From NCBI RefSeq assembly GCF_030580675.1, contig NZ_JAUQUB010000001.1, forward strand, positions 248,001 through 312,000: 64,000 bases of DNA. The letters run 5' to 3'. This document shows, piece after piece, positions 23,896 to 33,594 of the stretch. This stretch comes from Antiquaquibacter soli (GTDB lineage Bacteria; Actinomycetota; Actinomycetes; Actinomycetales; Microbacteriaceae). Every line of letters starts with the position of its first letter. Within the stretch, counting starts at the first letter, position 1. A program made the position numbers and the translations under genes. Below the pieces are notes generated by a model. The model had not been told where the DNA came from. It made no database searches and worked only from the letters and a program-made list of their open reading frames with translations.

Positions 23896-24873
23896 CTAGC
23901 CGACCAGCTCCCAACAGCGCTCGAGCCGCGCGAACCACCAGTCCGCGCGCTCAGGGGGTGCGGCGAACTCGTGGAGGAGCTCCGGCTGGGCGGCGACGCG
24001 GCGCACGGGTAGCTGCCCGGCACGAGGGAGGAGCGGGTCATCCGTCACGTCCACCGCGAGGAGGGCTGCGGTGCCGAGCCCGCAGTCGAACTCGAGGTCG
24101 GGGAGTGCGGCCGCGAGGTGCAACCCCATCGAGATGCCCACCGAGGTGTCGAGGGCGCTCGAGATGACGGCCGGCAGCCCGGCCTCCCGCACGATCGACA
24201 GGGCGCGGGCGATGCCGCCGAGCGGCTGCGCCTTGAGCACGAGGATGTCGGCGGCCCCCGCCCGCGCGACGGCGAGCGGGTCCTCCGCCTTGCGCACCGA
24301 CTCGTCCGCCGCGATCGGGATGCCCATGTACTTCACCCGGCGGCGCAGCTCCCCGAGCTCCTCGACGGTCGCGCACGGCTGCTCGACGTACTCGAGGTCG
24401 AACTCGGCGAGCGCGTGGACGGCGTGCTCCGCCTCGTCGACGTTCCAGGCCCCGTTCGCGTCCACGCGCACCCGGCCCTCAGGTCCGAGGGCGGTCCGGG
24501 CCGCGGCGACCCGAGCGACGTCGTCGGCGAGGGACTGGCCGCGCTCGGCGACCTTCACTTTGGCGGTGCGGCAGCCGGGGAAGTGCGCGAGGATGCCCTC
24601 CACCTCAGCGGCGGGCACAGCGGGGACGGTCGCATTGACGCGCACGCTGTCGCGGCGCGGGGCCGGGGCATCCCGCCACCCGAAGTCGAGCGCCGCGGCG
24701 AGCCACGCCGCCGACTCAGCGTCGTCGTACTCGACGAAGGGCGAGAACTCCGTCCACCCCGCGGGCCCTTCGAACAGCATCGCCTCGCGGTGGTCGAGGC
24801 CCCGGAACCTCGATCTCAACGGGAGCGACACCACGCGCGCCGTCTCGAGCACCTCACCCAGTCGCGGTCCCAT
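23896..24873 (-). CDS. menC: o-Succinylbenzoate synthase
   Basis: 325-residue enolase-superfamily enzyme that dehydrates SHCHC to o-succinylbenzoate in menaquinone synthesis. Active-site elements are present: AKVKVAERG (KxK), VRVDANGAWN, LEYVEQP, IAADES and LVLKAQPLGG supplying the Lys pair and the three acidic Mg ligands. I chose the ATG at 24873, which has CAGACT six bases upstream like other leaderless starts here; an ATG at 24903 is in frame but adds a non-conserved stretch. It is convergent with ccsB and divergent from the rest of the men cluster. Confidence 0.94.
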   Translation of the reverse strand: MGPRLGEVLETARVVSLPLRSRFRGLDHREAMLFEGPAGWTEFSPFVEYDDAESAAWLAAALDFGWRDAPAPRRDSVRVNATVPAVPAAEVEGILAHFPGCRTAKVKVAERGQSLADDVARVAAARTALGPEGRVRVDANGAWNVDEAEHAVHALAEFDLEYVEQPCATVEELGELRRRVKYMGIPIAADESVRKAEDPLAVARAGAADILVLKAQPLGGIARALSIVREAGLPAVISSALDTSVGISMGLHLAAALPDLEFDCGLGTAALLAVDVTDDPLLPRAGQLPVRRVAAQPELLHEFAAPPERADWWFARLERCWELVG

Positions 24874-24915
24874 TCGACCAGTCTGGCAAGGCCGGGCCTC
24901 CATTAGGGTGATTTC

Positions 24916-25320
24916 GTGACTGTCCCCGGCGAGCTCGACAAGGTGCCGATCAAGGTCGTGCCCATCTACTTCGAGCCCGTGGTCGAGTTCGAACCCCTCG
25001 AGCCGGAGACCGTCGTCGAGCCGGAGCAGAAGGATGCTCCGCGCCGCAGCACCCGGATCGTCGGGGCGCTCTCGCTGCTCGGCGCCGTGGTCGCCGCCGT
25101 CCTCACCGGGGTGGGCGTCGCCGTCGCCTCGGGCGGGGCGTACGACGCGGGGACCGTGATCGCCTGGGTCGCGATCGTGCTGTCGGCTGTCGCCGTGCTG
25201 GGCGGCCTCGTGGCGGCTGTCGCGCGCTGGGGCCGGCCGTGGGGCATCGCGGCTGTCATCGTCGGCGTCGCTGCCAACCCGTGGGTGCTCGCAACGGTCC
25301 TCGGCGCCCTCGCGGGCTGA
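24916..25320 (+). CDS. Unidentified membrane protein in the men locus
   Basis: 134 residues. An acidic, Pro/Glu-rich cytoplasmic N-terminus (about 1-45) precedes three hydrophobic helices (about 48-72, 80-100 and 108-130). No motif is recognised. TAGGGT ends six bases before the GTG at 24916, so the mRNA is probably leaderless. It lies between menC and menB, but nothing in the sequence ties it to quinone synthesis. Confidence 0.65.
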   Translation: MTVPGELDKVPIKVVPIYFEPVVEFEPLEPETVVEPEQKDAPRRSTRIVGALSLLGAVVAAVLTGVGVAVASGGAYDAGTVIAWVAIVLSAVAVLGGLVAAVARWGRPWGIAAVIVGVAANPWVLATVLGALAG

Positions 25321-25345
25321 CTTGGAGCGCGCCTAGGCTTAGGCC

Positions 25346-26242
25346 ATGGCCGCCGTCTCCGAGCTCTTCGATCCCCACCTGTGGCGCGAGGTCGACGGGT
25401 TCGACTCCCTCACCGACATCACCTACCACCACGACGCGACGGGCCGCGTGGCGCGGGTCGCGTTCGACCGGCCCGAGGTGCGCAACGCCTTCCGCCCGCA
25501 CACCGTCGACGAGCTGTACCGCGCCCTCGACCACGCGCGGATGAACCCGCGCATCGGCGTCGTGCTCATCACCGGCAACGGGCCGAGCCCGAAGGACGGC
25601 GGTTGGGCGTTCTGCTCCGGTGGCGACCAGCGCATCCGGGGCCGCGACGGGTACCAGTACGAGGGCGACGGGGACGCCGCTGCGTCGACGGGCCGCCTGC
25701 ACATCCTCGAGGTCCAGCGCCTGATCCGCACCATGCCGAAGGTCGTCATCGCGGTCGTGCCCGGTTGGGCGGCCGGCGGCGGACACTCCCTGCACGTCGT
25801 GTGCGACCTCACGATCGCCTCGCGCGAGCACGCCATGTTCAAGCAGACGGATGCCGACGTCGGCTCCTTCGACGCCGGCTACGGCAGCGCCTACCTCGCC
25901 CGACAGGTCGGCCAGAAGTTCGCGCGCGAGATCTTCTTCCTCGGCCAGGCCTACGACGCGCAGCGCGCCTACGACATGAACGCGATCAACGCGGTCGTGC
26001 CGCACGCCGAGCTCGAGAAGACCGCGTACGAGTGGGCGGAGACGATCCTCGGCAAGTCGCCGACGGCGATCCGGATGCTCAAGTTCGCCTTCAACCTGCA
26101 GGACGACGGGCTCATGGGCCAGCAGGTGTTCGCGGGCGAGGCGACCCGGCTCGCCTACGGCACCGACGAGGCGGTCGAGGGCCGCGACGCGTTCCTCGAG
26201 AAGCGTGCGCCCGACTGGCGCCCGTTTCCCTGGCAGTTCTGA
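25346..26242 (+). CDS. menB: 1,4-Dihydroxy-2-naphthoyl-CoA synthase
   Basis: 298-residue crotonase-fold enzyme that cyclises o-succinylbenzoyl-CoA. Motifs: RVAFDRPEVRNAFRPHTVDE, the CoA/oxyanion loop WAFCSGGDQRIRGR near residue 90 and VPGWAAGGGHSLHVVCDL near 140; TDADVGSFDAGYGSAYLARQ holds the MenB catalytic Asp/Ser/Tyr set. TAGGCT ends six bases before the ATG. Its stop overlaps the menE start (TGATG). Confidence 0.96.
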   Translation: MAAVSELFDPHLWREVDGFDSLTDITYHHDATGRVARVAFDRPEVRNAFRPHTVDELYRALDHARMNPRIGVVLITGNGPSPKDGGWAFCSGGDQRIRGRDGYQYEGDGDAAASTGRLHILEVQRLIRTMPKVVIAVVPGWAAGGGHSLHVVCDLTIASREHAMFKQTDADVGSFDAGYGSAYLARQVGQKFAREIFFLGQAYDAQRAYDMNAINAVVPHAELEKTAYEWAETILGKSPTAIRMLKFAFNLQDDGLMGQQVFAGEATRLAYGTDEAVEGRDAFLEKRAPDWRPFPWQF

Positions 26243-27360
26243 TGACCCGCCCGTTGTTGGTCGTCCTCGCCGAGCCGCTCGCCGTCCATGACGCCCTGCG
26301 GGATGCCCTGGCCGGCACCGGACCGGCGATCCTCCCGCACCCCGCGCCCTCGAGCGTCGCGGGCCGGGTGCCCGACACGGTGCCGCAGAAGGTCGCGGTC
26401 GTCGTGGAGACGAGCGGTTCCACGGGTCGGCCGAAGCGCGTGGCCCTGAGCGCGGACGCCCTGCTCGCGAGCGCCGCGGCATCCGACACCGCACTCGGCG
26501 GGCCGGGGCAGTGGATGCTCGCCCTCCCCGCCCACTACATCGCCGGCATCAACGTGCTCGTGCGCTCGCTCGCCGCCGAGACGCTGCCCGTCTTCCTCGA
26601 CCCGACCGGGTTCACGGCGGAGCGCTTCGTCGAGGCGTGCGAGCGGTTCGTGCATCCGCGGCGGTTCGTGTCGCTCGTGCCGGCGCAGCTCGCGCGACTG
26701 CTCGACAGCGAGGAGGCGGTCGCACAGTTGCAGGGCTTCGCGACGATCCTCGTCGGGGGCCAGGCGATCCCCGCCGGTCTCGCCGATCGGGCACTGCTGG
26801 CGGGAGTGCGCATCACGCGCACCTACGGCTCGAGCGAGACGAGCGGAGGCTGCGTCTACGACGGCCGCCCCATCGGCGACACCCGCGTGCGCATCACGGA
26901 CGGGCGGGTCGAGCTCGCCGGCAGCGTGCTCGCCGAGGAGTACCTCGACGACCCGCGCCGCACGGCGTTCGCGTTCCGCGAGGAGCACGGCGACCGCTGG
27001 TACCGCACCGACGACGCCGGCGAGCTCGTCGACGGCGTGCTGCGCGTGCTCGGCCGGCTCGACGACGTCATCGTCTCCGGCGGCGTCAAGGTCGCGCTGC
27101 CCGCCGTCGAGGAGACGGTGCGCGGGATGCCCGGCCTCGAGTCCGCCGTCGTGGTGGCCGCGCCCCACCCCGAGTGGGGCGAGGCGCCCGTCGTCGTGAC
27201 GGAGCATCCCGCCGACCTCGACGCGGTGCGGGATGCCGTGTCCGCGCGACTGGGGAGGCCGGCCGCGCCGGCGCGCATCCTGCACGTCGACCGCATCCCG
27301 ATGCTGCCGTCGGGGAAGCCGGATCGGCTCGCGATCGCGGCGCTCGTCATCGGCGGTTAG
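26242..27360 (+). CDS. menE: o-Succinylbenzoate-CoA ligase
   Basis: 372-residue adenylate-forming enzyme activating o-succinylbenzoate with ATP and CoA. The P-loop TSGSTGRPKRVAL near residue 56, TYGSSETSGGCVYDG near 194, YRTDDAGEL and the C-terminal GGVKVALPAVEE hinge and LPSGKPDR Lys are present. It is shorter at the N-terminus than canonical MenE, as is normal for actinobacterial versions. The ATG shares its A with the menB TGA. Confidence 0.94.
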   Translation: MTRPLLVVLAEPLAVHDALRDALAGTGPAILPHPAPSSVAGRVPDTVPQKVAVVVETSGSTGRPKRVALSADALLASAAASDTALGGPGQWMLALPAHYIAGINVLVRSLAAETLPVFLDPTGFTAERFVEACERFVHPRRFVSLVPAQLARLLDSEEAVAQLQGFATILVGGQAIPAGLADRALLAGVRITRTYGSSETSGGCVYDGRPIGDTRVRITDGRVELAGSVLAEEYLDDPRRTAFAFREEHGDRWYRTDDAGELVDGVLRVLGRLDDVIVSGGVKVALPAVEETVRGMPGLESAVVVAAPHPEWGEAPVVVTEHPADLDAVRDAVSARLGRPAAPARILHVDRIPMLPSGKPDRLAIAALVIGG

Positions 27361-27389
27361 CGCAAAGCACCCGCCACTACACTGACTCC

Positions 27390-28409
27390 GTGGCATCCCC
27401 GAAGCAGCAGCGCATCGACCCCAAGACCGTCCCCGCGCCGAAGAAGGCGCCGGCGAAGAAGCCCGCCTCGGGCAAGAGCGGCCGCCCTGGGGGTCGGCCT
27501 CCGGGAGTCGCCCCGGTGAAGAAGGCGACCCTCGGCGACTGGATCGGAGCCGCCCGGCCGTTTACGCTGCCGCTCTCGATCGCGCCCGTCGCCGCAGGCA
27601 CCGGCATCGCCTACCTGGTGACTCTCGGTGAGGGCGGCCCGGGCTGGCACTGGCTGCGCGCGCTCGCGTGCCTCGCGGTCGCCGTGTCGCTGCAGATCGG
27701 CGTCAACTTCGCCAACGACTACTCGGACGGGGTGCGCGGCACAGACAAGCACCGCTCCGGACCCCGACGGCTGACCGCGTCGGGTGCGGCGAAGCCCCGC
27801 ACGGTGCTCGCCGTCGCCCTCGTCTTCTTCGCTCTTGCGGCCGTGGCCGGCGCCATCATCACGATCCGCACCGAGCAGTGGTGGCTCTTCGCTGTGGGCG
27901 CCGCGGCGATCGTCGCCGCATGGTTCTACACGGGCGGCAAGCGGCCCTACGGCTACTACGCGCTCGGCGAGCTCTTCGTCTTCGTGTTCTTCGGGCTCGT
28001 CGCGACCGTCGGCACGACGTACGTCATCGCGTTCCAGTTGCCGCTCGACGCGTGGCTCGCCGGAACGGCGATCGGCCTCATCGCGTGCGCTGCGCTCATG
28101 GTCGGCAACATCCGCGACCGCGAGCAGGACAAGCTCGCGGGCAAGCGGACGCTCGCCGTGCTCATGGGGGATCGGGCATCCCGCATCGTCTTCACGGTGC
28201 TGATCCTCGTGCCGTTCGGCATCCTCGTGTACTTCCACCTGCTGTACCTGAACGCGTACCTGGTGTTCTTCGCCCTGCTCGCGGCAGTACCGGCAGCCGT
28301 CATCACCCTCTTCGCCAAGACGCCGGGCGAGCTCGTCATCGCACTGCGACTCACGGGGCTCACCGCCCTCGTCTACGGGGTCGGAGTGGGCTGGGCGGTC
28401 GGCTTCTAG
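27390..28409 (+). CDS. menA: 1,4-Dihydroxy-2-naphthoate polyprenyltransferase
   Basis: 339-residue UbiA-family membrane prenyltransferase that joins DHNA to the polyprenyl chain. The first Asp-rich motif NFANDYSDGVRGTD (near residue 110) and the second NIRDREQDKLAGKRTL (near 240) bind Mg-diphosphate. About eight helices follow. Unusual: a 50-residue basic, Pro/Lys-rich N-terminal extension (KAPAKKPASGKSGRPGGR region). TACACT ends six bases before the GTG at 27390, predicting a leaderless start. Confidence 0.94.
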   Translation: MASPKQQRIDPKTVPAPKKAPAKKPASGKSGRPGGRPPGVAPVKKATLGDWIGAARPFTLPLSIAPVAAGTGIAYLVTLGEGGPGWHWLRALACLAVAVSLQIGVNFANDYSDGVRGTDKHRSGPRRLTASGAAKPRTVLAVALVFFALAAVAGAIITIRTEQWWLFAVGAAAIVAAWFYTGGKRPYGYYALGELFVFVFFGLVATVGTTYVIAFQLPLDAWLAGTAIGLIACAALMVGNIRDREQDKLAGKRTLAVLMGDRASRIVFTVLILVPFGILVYFHLLYLNAYLVFFALLAAVPAAVITLFAKTPGELVIALRLTGLTALVYGVGVGWAVGF

Positions 28410-28418
28410 CCGCCGCGG

Positions 28419-28661
28419 TCACCCCTCCCGCACGTCCTCCACCTCGGCGTCGACGTCGCGGGCGGGGGCATCCCGCCGCTGAGCGATGTCGAGCGCGACG
28501 CGCTCCCGCAGCCGGCCGAAGAAGATGTACGACACGCACAGGCCGATGACGGCGGCGAGGATCGCCGACAGCCACCACTCGATGCCGAGGAGCATGAGCA
28601 CGGCGAACGCCGCCGCGAAGAGTCCGACGCGGAGCAGGCTGTAGGCCACCCAGGGTTTCAC
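28419..28661 (-). CDS. DUF4229 membrane protein
   Basis: 80 residues with two helices (about 7-26 and 31-50) joined by EWWLS, then a charged cytoplasmic tail (RLRERVALDIAQRRD). This matches the DUF4229 family, which sits next to men genes in many actinobacteria. TACACT ends seven bases before the GTG at 28661. Role unknown; it faces menA convergently with nine bases between the stops. Confidence 0.8.
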   Translation of the reverse strand: MKPWVAYSLLRVGLFAAAFAVLMLLGIEWWLSAILAAVIGLCVSYIFFGRLRERVALDIAQRRDAPARDVDAEVEDVREG

Positions 28662-28716
28662 GCCCCCCAGTGTAGGCGCGCAGGGTCCATGCAGCCTGGA
28701 CGCCTAAAATGGCCCC

Positions 28717-29046
28717 ATGGGACGATTGCTGGTCTTCGGCGTCGTGGCACTCGTGCTCGACGTCTTCGCGATCGTCGACGTCGTCATCATCGACCGGTCG
28801 CGGGTTCGCGCCTTCCCGAAGGCCGTGTGGATCGTCATCATCCTCGCGGTGCCGTTCGTCGGCGCCCTCCTGTGGTTCATCGTCGGCCGCTCGTGGGGTG
28901 GCGGCAAGCCGGAGCGCCGCGTGGTGGCCCCGGACGACGACCCCGCGTTCCTGCGCAACCTCCGGCTCCAGGAGGACCAGGACGAGCGCATCCGTCGGCT
29001 CGAGCAGGAGCTCGCCGACCTCGACGATGACAACCCCAAGGACTGA
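28717..29046 (+). CDS. PLD nuclease N-terminal (PLDc_N) domain protein
   Basis: 109 residues: two helices (about 4-24 and 37-58) with the PLDc_N pattern [26 protein letters not shown], then an acidic coiled tail ([19 protein letters not shown]). This domain occurs as a membrane anchor in cardiolipin synthases and also as free small proteins like this one. TAAAAT ends six bases before the ATG. The 3' end overlaps menD by 20 bases in another frame, so it is the lead gene of a menD transcript. Confidence 0.85.
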   Translation: MGRLLVFGVVALVLDVFAIVDVVIIDRSRVRAFPKAVWIVIILAVPFVGALLWFIVGRSWGGGKPERRVVAPDDDPAFLRNLRLQEDQDERIRRLEQELADLDDDNPKD

Positions 29047-30718
29047 GGCGCCGGCCACGACCTTCGCCGTGGCCCTGCTGGAGGAGTTCGTGCGCCTGGG
29101 CGTGCGCGACGTCGTGCTCGGCCCCGGCTCGCGCTCGCAGGCGCTCGCACTCGCGGCGGCGGAGTTCGAGCGGGTCGGACGCCTCCGGCTGCGGGTTCGC
29201 ATCGACGAGCGCGTGGGCGGGTTCCTCGCGCTCGGTATCGCCGTCGAGACTCGGGCTCCGGTCATCCTCATCACCACCTCCGGAACGGCCGTCGCCAACC
29301 TGCACCCGGCGGTGCTCGAGGCGCACCACTCGGGCGTCCCGCTCATCGTCATCACGGCCGACCGCCCGGACTCGCTCCGCGGCATCGGCTCGAACCAGAC
29401 CACCGAGCAACCGGGCATCTTCGGCTCCGCCGTGCGCCGGACGTGGGACGTCGCGCCCCCGACCGGACAGCCGGGGGAGACGGATGCCGCGGCCGTCCTC
29501 GCCCGGGATGCCGTCGCCGCGGCGACCGGCCCCGTGCACCTCAACCTCGCGTTCGCCGAACCTCTCTCATCGCCGTTCGCGCTTCCGGATGCCCCGGCGC
29601 CGGTCACCACCTCGATCGCCGACACCCTGCCGGCGCCGACTGCGTTCCCTGAGGTGGTCCCGTCCCTTGAGACCCTCGAAGCCAACGCCCCCGAGGCTTA
29701 CGCTCTCCACTCCGTCCCCGGCACCGTCGTCGTCGCGGGCACCCTCGCGGGTCCTCGCGCCGAGGAGGTCGCGCGCGAGCTCGGTGCCCCTCTGCTCGCC
29801 GAGGTCACGAGCGGCGCCCACTACGGCCCCCACCTCGTCGTCGCGTACCGCGAGCTGCTGCACGCGGCGAACTTCGGCGACCGCATCTCCCGCGTGATCG
29901 TCTTCGGCCACCCCACCCTCAGCCGCGAGGTGCCCGCCCTCATCCAGCGCGACGGCGTCGAGACGATCGTCGTGCGCCACGGCTCCGCGGAGGACTACAA
30001 CCCGGGGCACCGGGTGGTCCGCTTCGTGGACGCCGTCACCGTCGTCGGCGAGCCGGAGCCACCCTCGTGGGCCGGTCGCTGGGTGAGTGCATCCCGAGCC
30101 CTCATCGGCGACGTCGACACGGCACCGGATATCGAGGCGGATGCCGGAGCCCACGCGAAGTCGGAGCTCGCCGCCGTGCGCGCCGAGGTGACCCGCCGCA
30201 CGCTCGTCGAGGCGGTGTGGCGCGCGACGTGGCCGCACGACCGGCTCGTGCTCGGGGCATCCCGGCTCATCCGCGAGGCCGACAAGGTGCTGCCCGGCAA
30301 GCGCATCACCGTGCACGCCAACCGCGGGCTCGCCGGCATCGACGGCACCATCTCGACCGCGCTCGGCATCGCCCTGTCGAGCACCGATCGCGGCACGACG
30401 CGTGCGCTCGTGGGCGACCTGACGTTCCTGCACGACGTGGGCGCGCTGCTCTTCGGCGAGGGGGAGGTGCGGCCGCGCATCCAGGTCGTGGTCGGCAACG
30501 ACGGGGGCGGCACGATCTTCGACGCGCTCGAGGTGGCGGAGTCCGCGGGGCCTGGGTTCGAGCGGGTGCTGTACACGCCGCAGCACGCCCCGATCGAGGC
30601 GCTCGCCGCCGCCTACGGCTGGGAGTACCGCCGCGCCGACACCCGCGGCCAGCTTGACCAAGCGCTCACGGCGTCGTCCGGGCCGACGATCGTGGAGGTT
30701 CCGCTGCCGCGTCGGTAA
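29027..30718 (+). CDS. menD: SEPHCHC synthase
   Basis: 563-residue thiamine-diphosphate enzyme adding the succinyl-semialdehyde unit from 2-oxoglutarate to isochorismate. N-terminal PYR domain with [16 protein letters not shown] and [13 protein letters not shown] (the catalytic Glu), [14 protein letters not shown] and [20 protein letters not shown]-terminal PP domain with [16 protein letters not shown] binding Mg-ThDP. The ATG at 29027 is inside the preceding gene, indicating coupling. Confidence 0.96.
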   Translation: MTTPRTEAPATTFAVALLEEFVRLGVRDVVLGPGSRSQALALAAAEFERVGRLRLRVRIDERVGGFLALGIAVETRAPVILITTSGTAVANLHPAVLEAHHSGVPLIVITADRPDSLRGIGSNQTTEQPGIFGSAVRRTWDVAPPTGQPGETDAAAVLARDAVAAATGPVHLNLAFAEPLSSPFALPDAPAPVTTSIADTLPAPTAFPEVVPSLETLEANAPEAYALHSVPGTVVVAGTLAGPRAEEVARELGAPLLAEVTSGAHYGPHLVVAYRELLHAANFGDRISRVIVFGHPTLSREVPALIQRDGVETIVVRHGSAEDYNPGHRVVRFVDAVTVVGEPEPPSWAGRWVSASRALIGDVDTAPDIEADAGAHAKSELAAVRAEVTRRTLVEAVWRATWPHDRLVLGASRLIREADKVLPGKRITVHANRGLAGIDGTISTALGIALSSTDRGTTRALVGDLTFLHDVGALLFGEGEVRPRIQVVVGNDGGGTIFDALEVAESAGPGFERVLYTPQHAPIEALAAAYGWEYRRADTRGQLDQALTASSGPTIVEVPLPRR

Positions 30719-30727
30719 CGTGGGCGC

Positions 30728-31549
30728 ATGAGCGCACTGGAGCCGGTCGGCGAGGGATTCGTCCTCGCGGACGTCGACCCGAAGTCCACACCCGGGGTCG
30801 CCGACCGCGCAGATGCCGAGGCACAGCTCGAGGCGAATCACGACGAGCTCGGCTCCCTGCAGGAGCGGCTGTGGGCCGAGTCGAAGTTCGGCGGCACCCG
30901 CAGCGTGCTGCTCGTGCTGCAGGCCATGGATACGGCGGGCAAGGGCGGGATCATCCGCCACGTCGTCGGCGGGGTCGACCCGCAGGGAGTCACGATCCAC
31001 GCGTTCAAGGCGCCGACCGAGGAGGAGAAGCGGCACGACTTCCTGTGGCGCGTCCGCCGGGAGCTGCCACCGCCCGGCATCATCGGCGTCTTCGATCGCT
31101 CCCACTACGAGGACGTGCTCATCCACCGGGTTCGCGGATTCTCCACGCCCGAGCAGATCGAGGAGCGGTACGGCATCATCACCGACTTCGAGCGCGAGCT
31201 CGTGGCATCCGGCACGCGAGTCATCAAGGTGATGCTGCACATCTCGAAGGACGAGCAGAAGGCACGCCTGACCGAGCGGCTCGAACGCCCCGACAAGCAC
31301 TGGAAGTACAACCCCGGCGACGTCGACGAGCGGATGCTCTGGCCGGCGTACCAGCAGGCGTACCAGATCGCCCTCACCCGCACCTCGACGCCCCAGGCAC
31401 CGTGGTTCGTGGTGCCCGCCGACCGCAAGTGGTACGCCCGCTGGGCGGTGCAGTCGCTGCTGCTGGATGCCCTGCGCGAGCTGAACCCGCAGTGGCCCAC
31501 CGCGGACTACGACGTCGAGGCGGAGAAGAAGCGGCTCGCGGCGACCTGA
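30728..31549 (+). CDS. Polyphosphate kinase 2 family protein
   Basis: 273-residue PPK2 enzyme transferring phosphate between polyphosphate and nucleotides. Walker A LQAMDTAGKGGIIRHV (near residue 64), the lid FLWRVRRELP and Walker B GVFDRSHYEDVL (near 121) are intact. The single-domain length suits class I or III, which usually regenerate NDP/NTP; direction is not readable. TAACGT ends six bases before the ATG. It is embedded in the menaquinone locus and convergent with menF. Confidence 0.93.
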   Translation: MSALEPVGEGFVLADVDPKSTPGVADRADAEAQLEANHDELGSLQERLWAESKFGGTRSVLLVLQAMDTAGKGGIIRHVVGGVDPQGVTIHAFKAPTEEEKRHDFLWRVRRELPPPGIIGVFDRSHYEDVLIHRVRGFSTPEQIEERYGIITDFERELVASGTRVIKVMLHISKDEQKARLTERLERPDKHWKYNPGDVDERMLWPAYQQAYQIALTRTSTPQAPWFVVPADRKWYARWAVQSLLLDALRELNPQWPTADYDVEAEKKRLAAT

Positions 31550-31552
31550 CGT

Positions 31553-31587
31553 TCAACTGAGCGCGTCGATCAGCTCAGTGCGTCGAT
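31553..31587 (-). repeat. Duplicated menF tail coding IDALS-stop twice
   Basis: On the minus strand 31587-31570 reads ATCGACGCACTGAGCTGA and 31570-31553 reads ATCGACGCGCTCAGTTGA, a 17-base period. Both spell Ile-Asp-Ala-Leu-Ser-stop, in different frames, and their three differences are all at synonymous third positions. Only the first copy is in frame with menF. Confidence 0.8.
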
Positions 31588-32721
31588 CACCGGGCGCAGC
31601 TTCAGACCCGTCTCGGCGAGCTCCGCGTCGGGATCGCTGTCGGCGACGATGCCCGCGCCCGCCCACGCGGTGACCGCGCCGTCGGGGGTGATGCGCGCGC
31701 AGCGCAAGGCGATCGCCCACTCGCCGTCGCCAGCGGCGTCCACCCAGCCGACGGGACCGGCATAGCGGTCGCGGTCGAGCGGCTCGAGCTCGGCGATGAG
31801 CTCGAGTGCGGCATCCGTCGGGGTGCCGCCGACGGCGGCGGTGGGATGCAGGGCCGCGACGAGGTCGAGCACCGAGCGACCCGGCGCGAGGGCGCCGCGA
31901 ACGTCGGTGGCGAGGTGGCGGAGGTTCGGCAGGGTGAGGATGAACGGGTCGGTGTGCGAGACGTCGGCGGCGAGCGGCGCGATCGTCTCGAGTACCGAGC
32001 GCACCGCGAACTCGTGCTCGGAACGGTTCTTCGCACTCGAGAGCGGCGCGGCGTCGTCGAGGGCGGGCGCGGCCGTGCCTGCGAGCACGCGCGCGGTGAC
32101 CTCGCCGCGCGAGACCCGCACGAGCGTCTCGGGGCTCGCGCCGAGCATCCCGTCGACGGCGAACGCCCACGTGTCGGGGTAGGCGGCGGCCAGGCGGGCG
32201 AGCGTCGCGCGGCGGTCGGAGTCGGGCGGGATGCTCCCGCCGAGGTCCCGCGCCAGCACGACCTTGCTCGCGCGCCCCGCCGCGATCGCCCGGGTAGCGG
32301 CGGCGACGGCATCGCGATACGCGGCCGCGGTTACGGCGCCGGGCGAGAGCTCGGCCGTCGGCGCGGCACCGAGGGGGGTGCGCTCGGCGGCGGCGGCCCC
32401 GACCGTGGTGACCCACGACCGGCCGTCGCGGCGGCCGACAACGACGGCCGGCACGACGAGCTCCTGGGGGCGGTCGCGGCGGAAGGGGAACGAACCGAAC
32501 GCGACGAGGCCGGAGCCCGGCATCCCGACCGAATCGTCGACGAGCGCGGCATCGGCGAGGGCCGTCCACGACGCGGCGGGCACCCGCACCGCCTCTCCGA
32601 GCCCGACGATCCCGTCGCCGCGGCGGAGGAACGCGAGGGGGGCATCCGGCGACGTCCACTCGAGCAGTTCGCCGGCGTCGTCGAGTGCGACGGTGCGCAC
32701 CTCGAGCACCGGCAGTTTCAC
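31570..32721 (-). CDS. menF: Isochorismate synthase
   Basis: 383-residue chorismate-binding enzyme making isochorismate, the first menaquinone step. The catalytic domain shows SKVVLARDL (general base Lys), AGTAAPALDD, SAKNRSEHEFAV, LHPTAAVGGTP and RYAGPVGWVDA. An entC-type role for a siderophore is possible by sequence, but the men context favours menF. TACGCT ends seven bases before the GTG at 32721. Its 3' tail is duplicated. Confidence 0.93.
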   Translation of the reverse strand: MKLPVLEVRTVALDDAGELLEWTSPDAPLAFLRRGDGIVGLGEAVRVPAASWTALADAALVDDSVGMPGSGLVAFGSFPFRRDRPQELVVPAVVVGRRDGRSWVTTVGAAAAERTPLGAAPTAELSPGAVTAAAYRDAVAAATRAIAAGRASKVVLARDLGGSIPPDSDRRATLARLAAAYPDTWAFAVDGMLGASPETLVRVSRGEVTARVLAGTAAPALDDAAPLSSAKNRSEHEFAVRSVLETIAPLAADVSHTDPFILTLPNLRHLATDVRGALAPGRSVLDLVAALHPTAAVGGTPTDAALELIAELEPLDRDRYAGPVGWVDAAGDGEWAIALRCARITPDGAVTAWAGAGIVADSDPDAELAETGLKLRPVIDALS

Positions 32722-32780
32722 GGAATCCAGCGTACTCCCGGCTCCGAACCCCCTCAGTGAGACCGCCTAGACTTGGATCC

Positions 32781-33569
32781 GTGGCCAGAGCGGATATGAA
32801 CAAGCAGGCGAGCGACGTCTCGGGCATGTTCGACGGCGTGGCCCGCCGGTACGACCGCACCAATACGGTGCTCTCGGGCGGCAACGACATCCTGTGGCGG
32901 GCCGCCACGGTGCGCGCCGTCGCCCCCGTCGCCGGGGAGCGGATCCTGGATGTCGCGGCGGGTACCGGCACGAGCTCCGCCGCCCTCGCGCGCACGGGAG
33001 CCCGCGTCGTCGCCGTCGACTTCTCGCCCGGCATGATCGCCGAGGGGCGGCGTCGGCACAAGAAGATCGAGTTCATCGAAGCCGACGCGGAGAAGCTGCC
33101 GTTCGGCGACGACGAGTTCGACGCCGTCACCATCAGCTTCGGGCTGCGGAACGTGAACGATCCGAAGCGGGCGCTCAGCGAGATGTACCGCGTGCTCAAG
33201 CCCGGTGGCCGCCTCGTGGTGTGCGAGTTCTCGAAGCCCCCCGTCGCCATCCTTCGCGCCGGCTACCACGCCTACCTCAAGTACGTGCTGCCGATCGTCG
33301 CCGACCGGGCTAGCTCCAACCCCGAGGCCTACACCTACCTCGCCGAGTCGATCCGTGAGTGGCCCGATCAGGGGGAGCTCAGCCAGTGGATCCGCGGGGC
33401 AGGATTCATCCGCGTCGCATACCGCAACCTCACGGGCGGCGTCGTCGCGCTGCACCGTGGTCGCAAGCCCGTGGATGCGACGGTGCTCGCCTCCGTCGCC
33501 AAGCGCAAGGGCGCGGCTACCCGCACGAAGACCACCTCGACCCCGGCGGCTGCGCCGACGGTCGAGTAG
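32781..33569 (+). CDS. menG: Demethylmenaquinone methyltransferase
   Basis: 262-residue SAM-dependent methyltransferase of the UbiE/MenG family, the last step of menaquinone synthesis. SAM motif ILDVAAGTGTSSAAL near residue 52, then LPFGDDEFDAVTISFGLRN and VLKPGGRLVVCEFSKP, are diagnostic. The C-terminal 30 residues are a Thr/Ala/Lys tail absent from shorter homologues. TAGACT ends seven bases before the GTG at 32781, so I prefer this start over the ATG at 32796. Confidence 0.95.
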   Translation: MARADMNKQASDVSGMFDGVARRYDRTNTVLSGGNDILWRAATVRAVAPVAGERILDVAAGTGTSSAALARTGARVVAVDFSPGMIAEGRRRHKKIEFIEADAEKLPFGDDEFDAVTISFGLRNVNDPKRALSEMYRVLKPGGRLVVCEFSKPPVAILRAGYHAYLKYVLPIVADRASSNPEAYTYLAESIREWPDQGELSQWIRGAGFIRVAYRNLTGGVVALHRGRKPVDATVLASVAKRKGAATRTKTTSTPAAAPTVE

Positions 33570-33594
33570 CACCACCAGAGAGAGCCGGCCCGAA

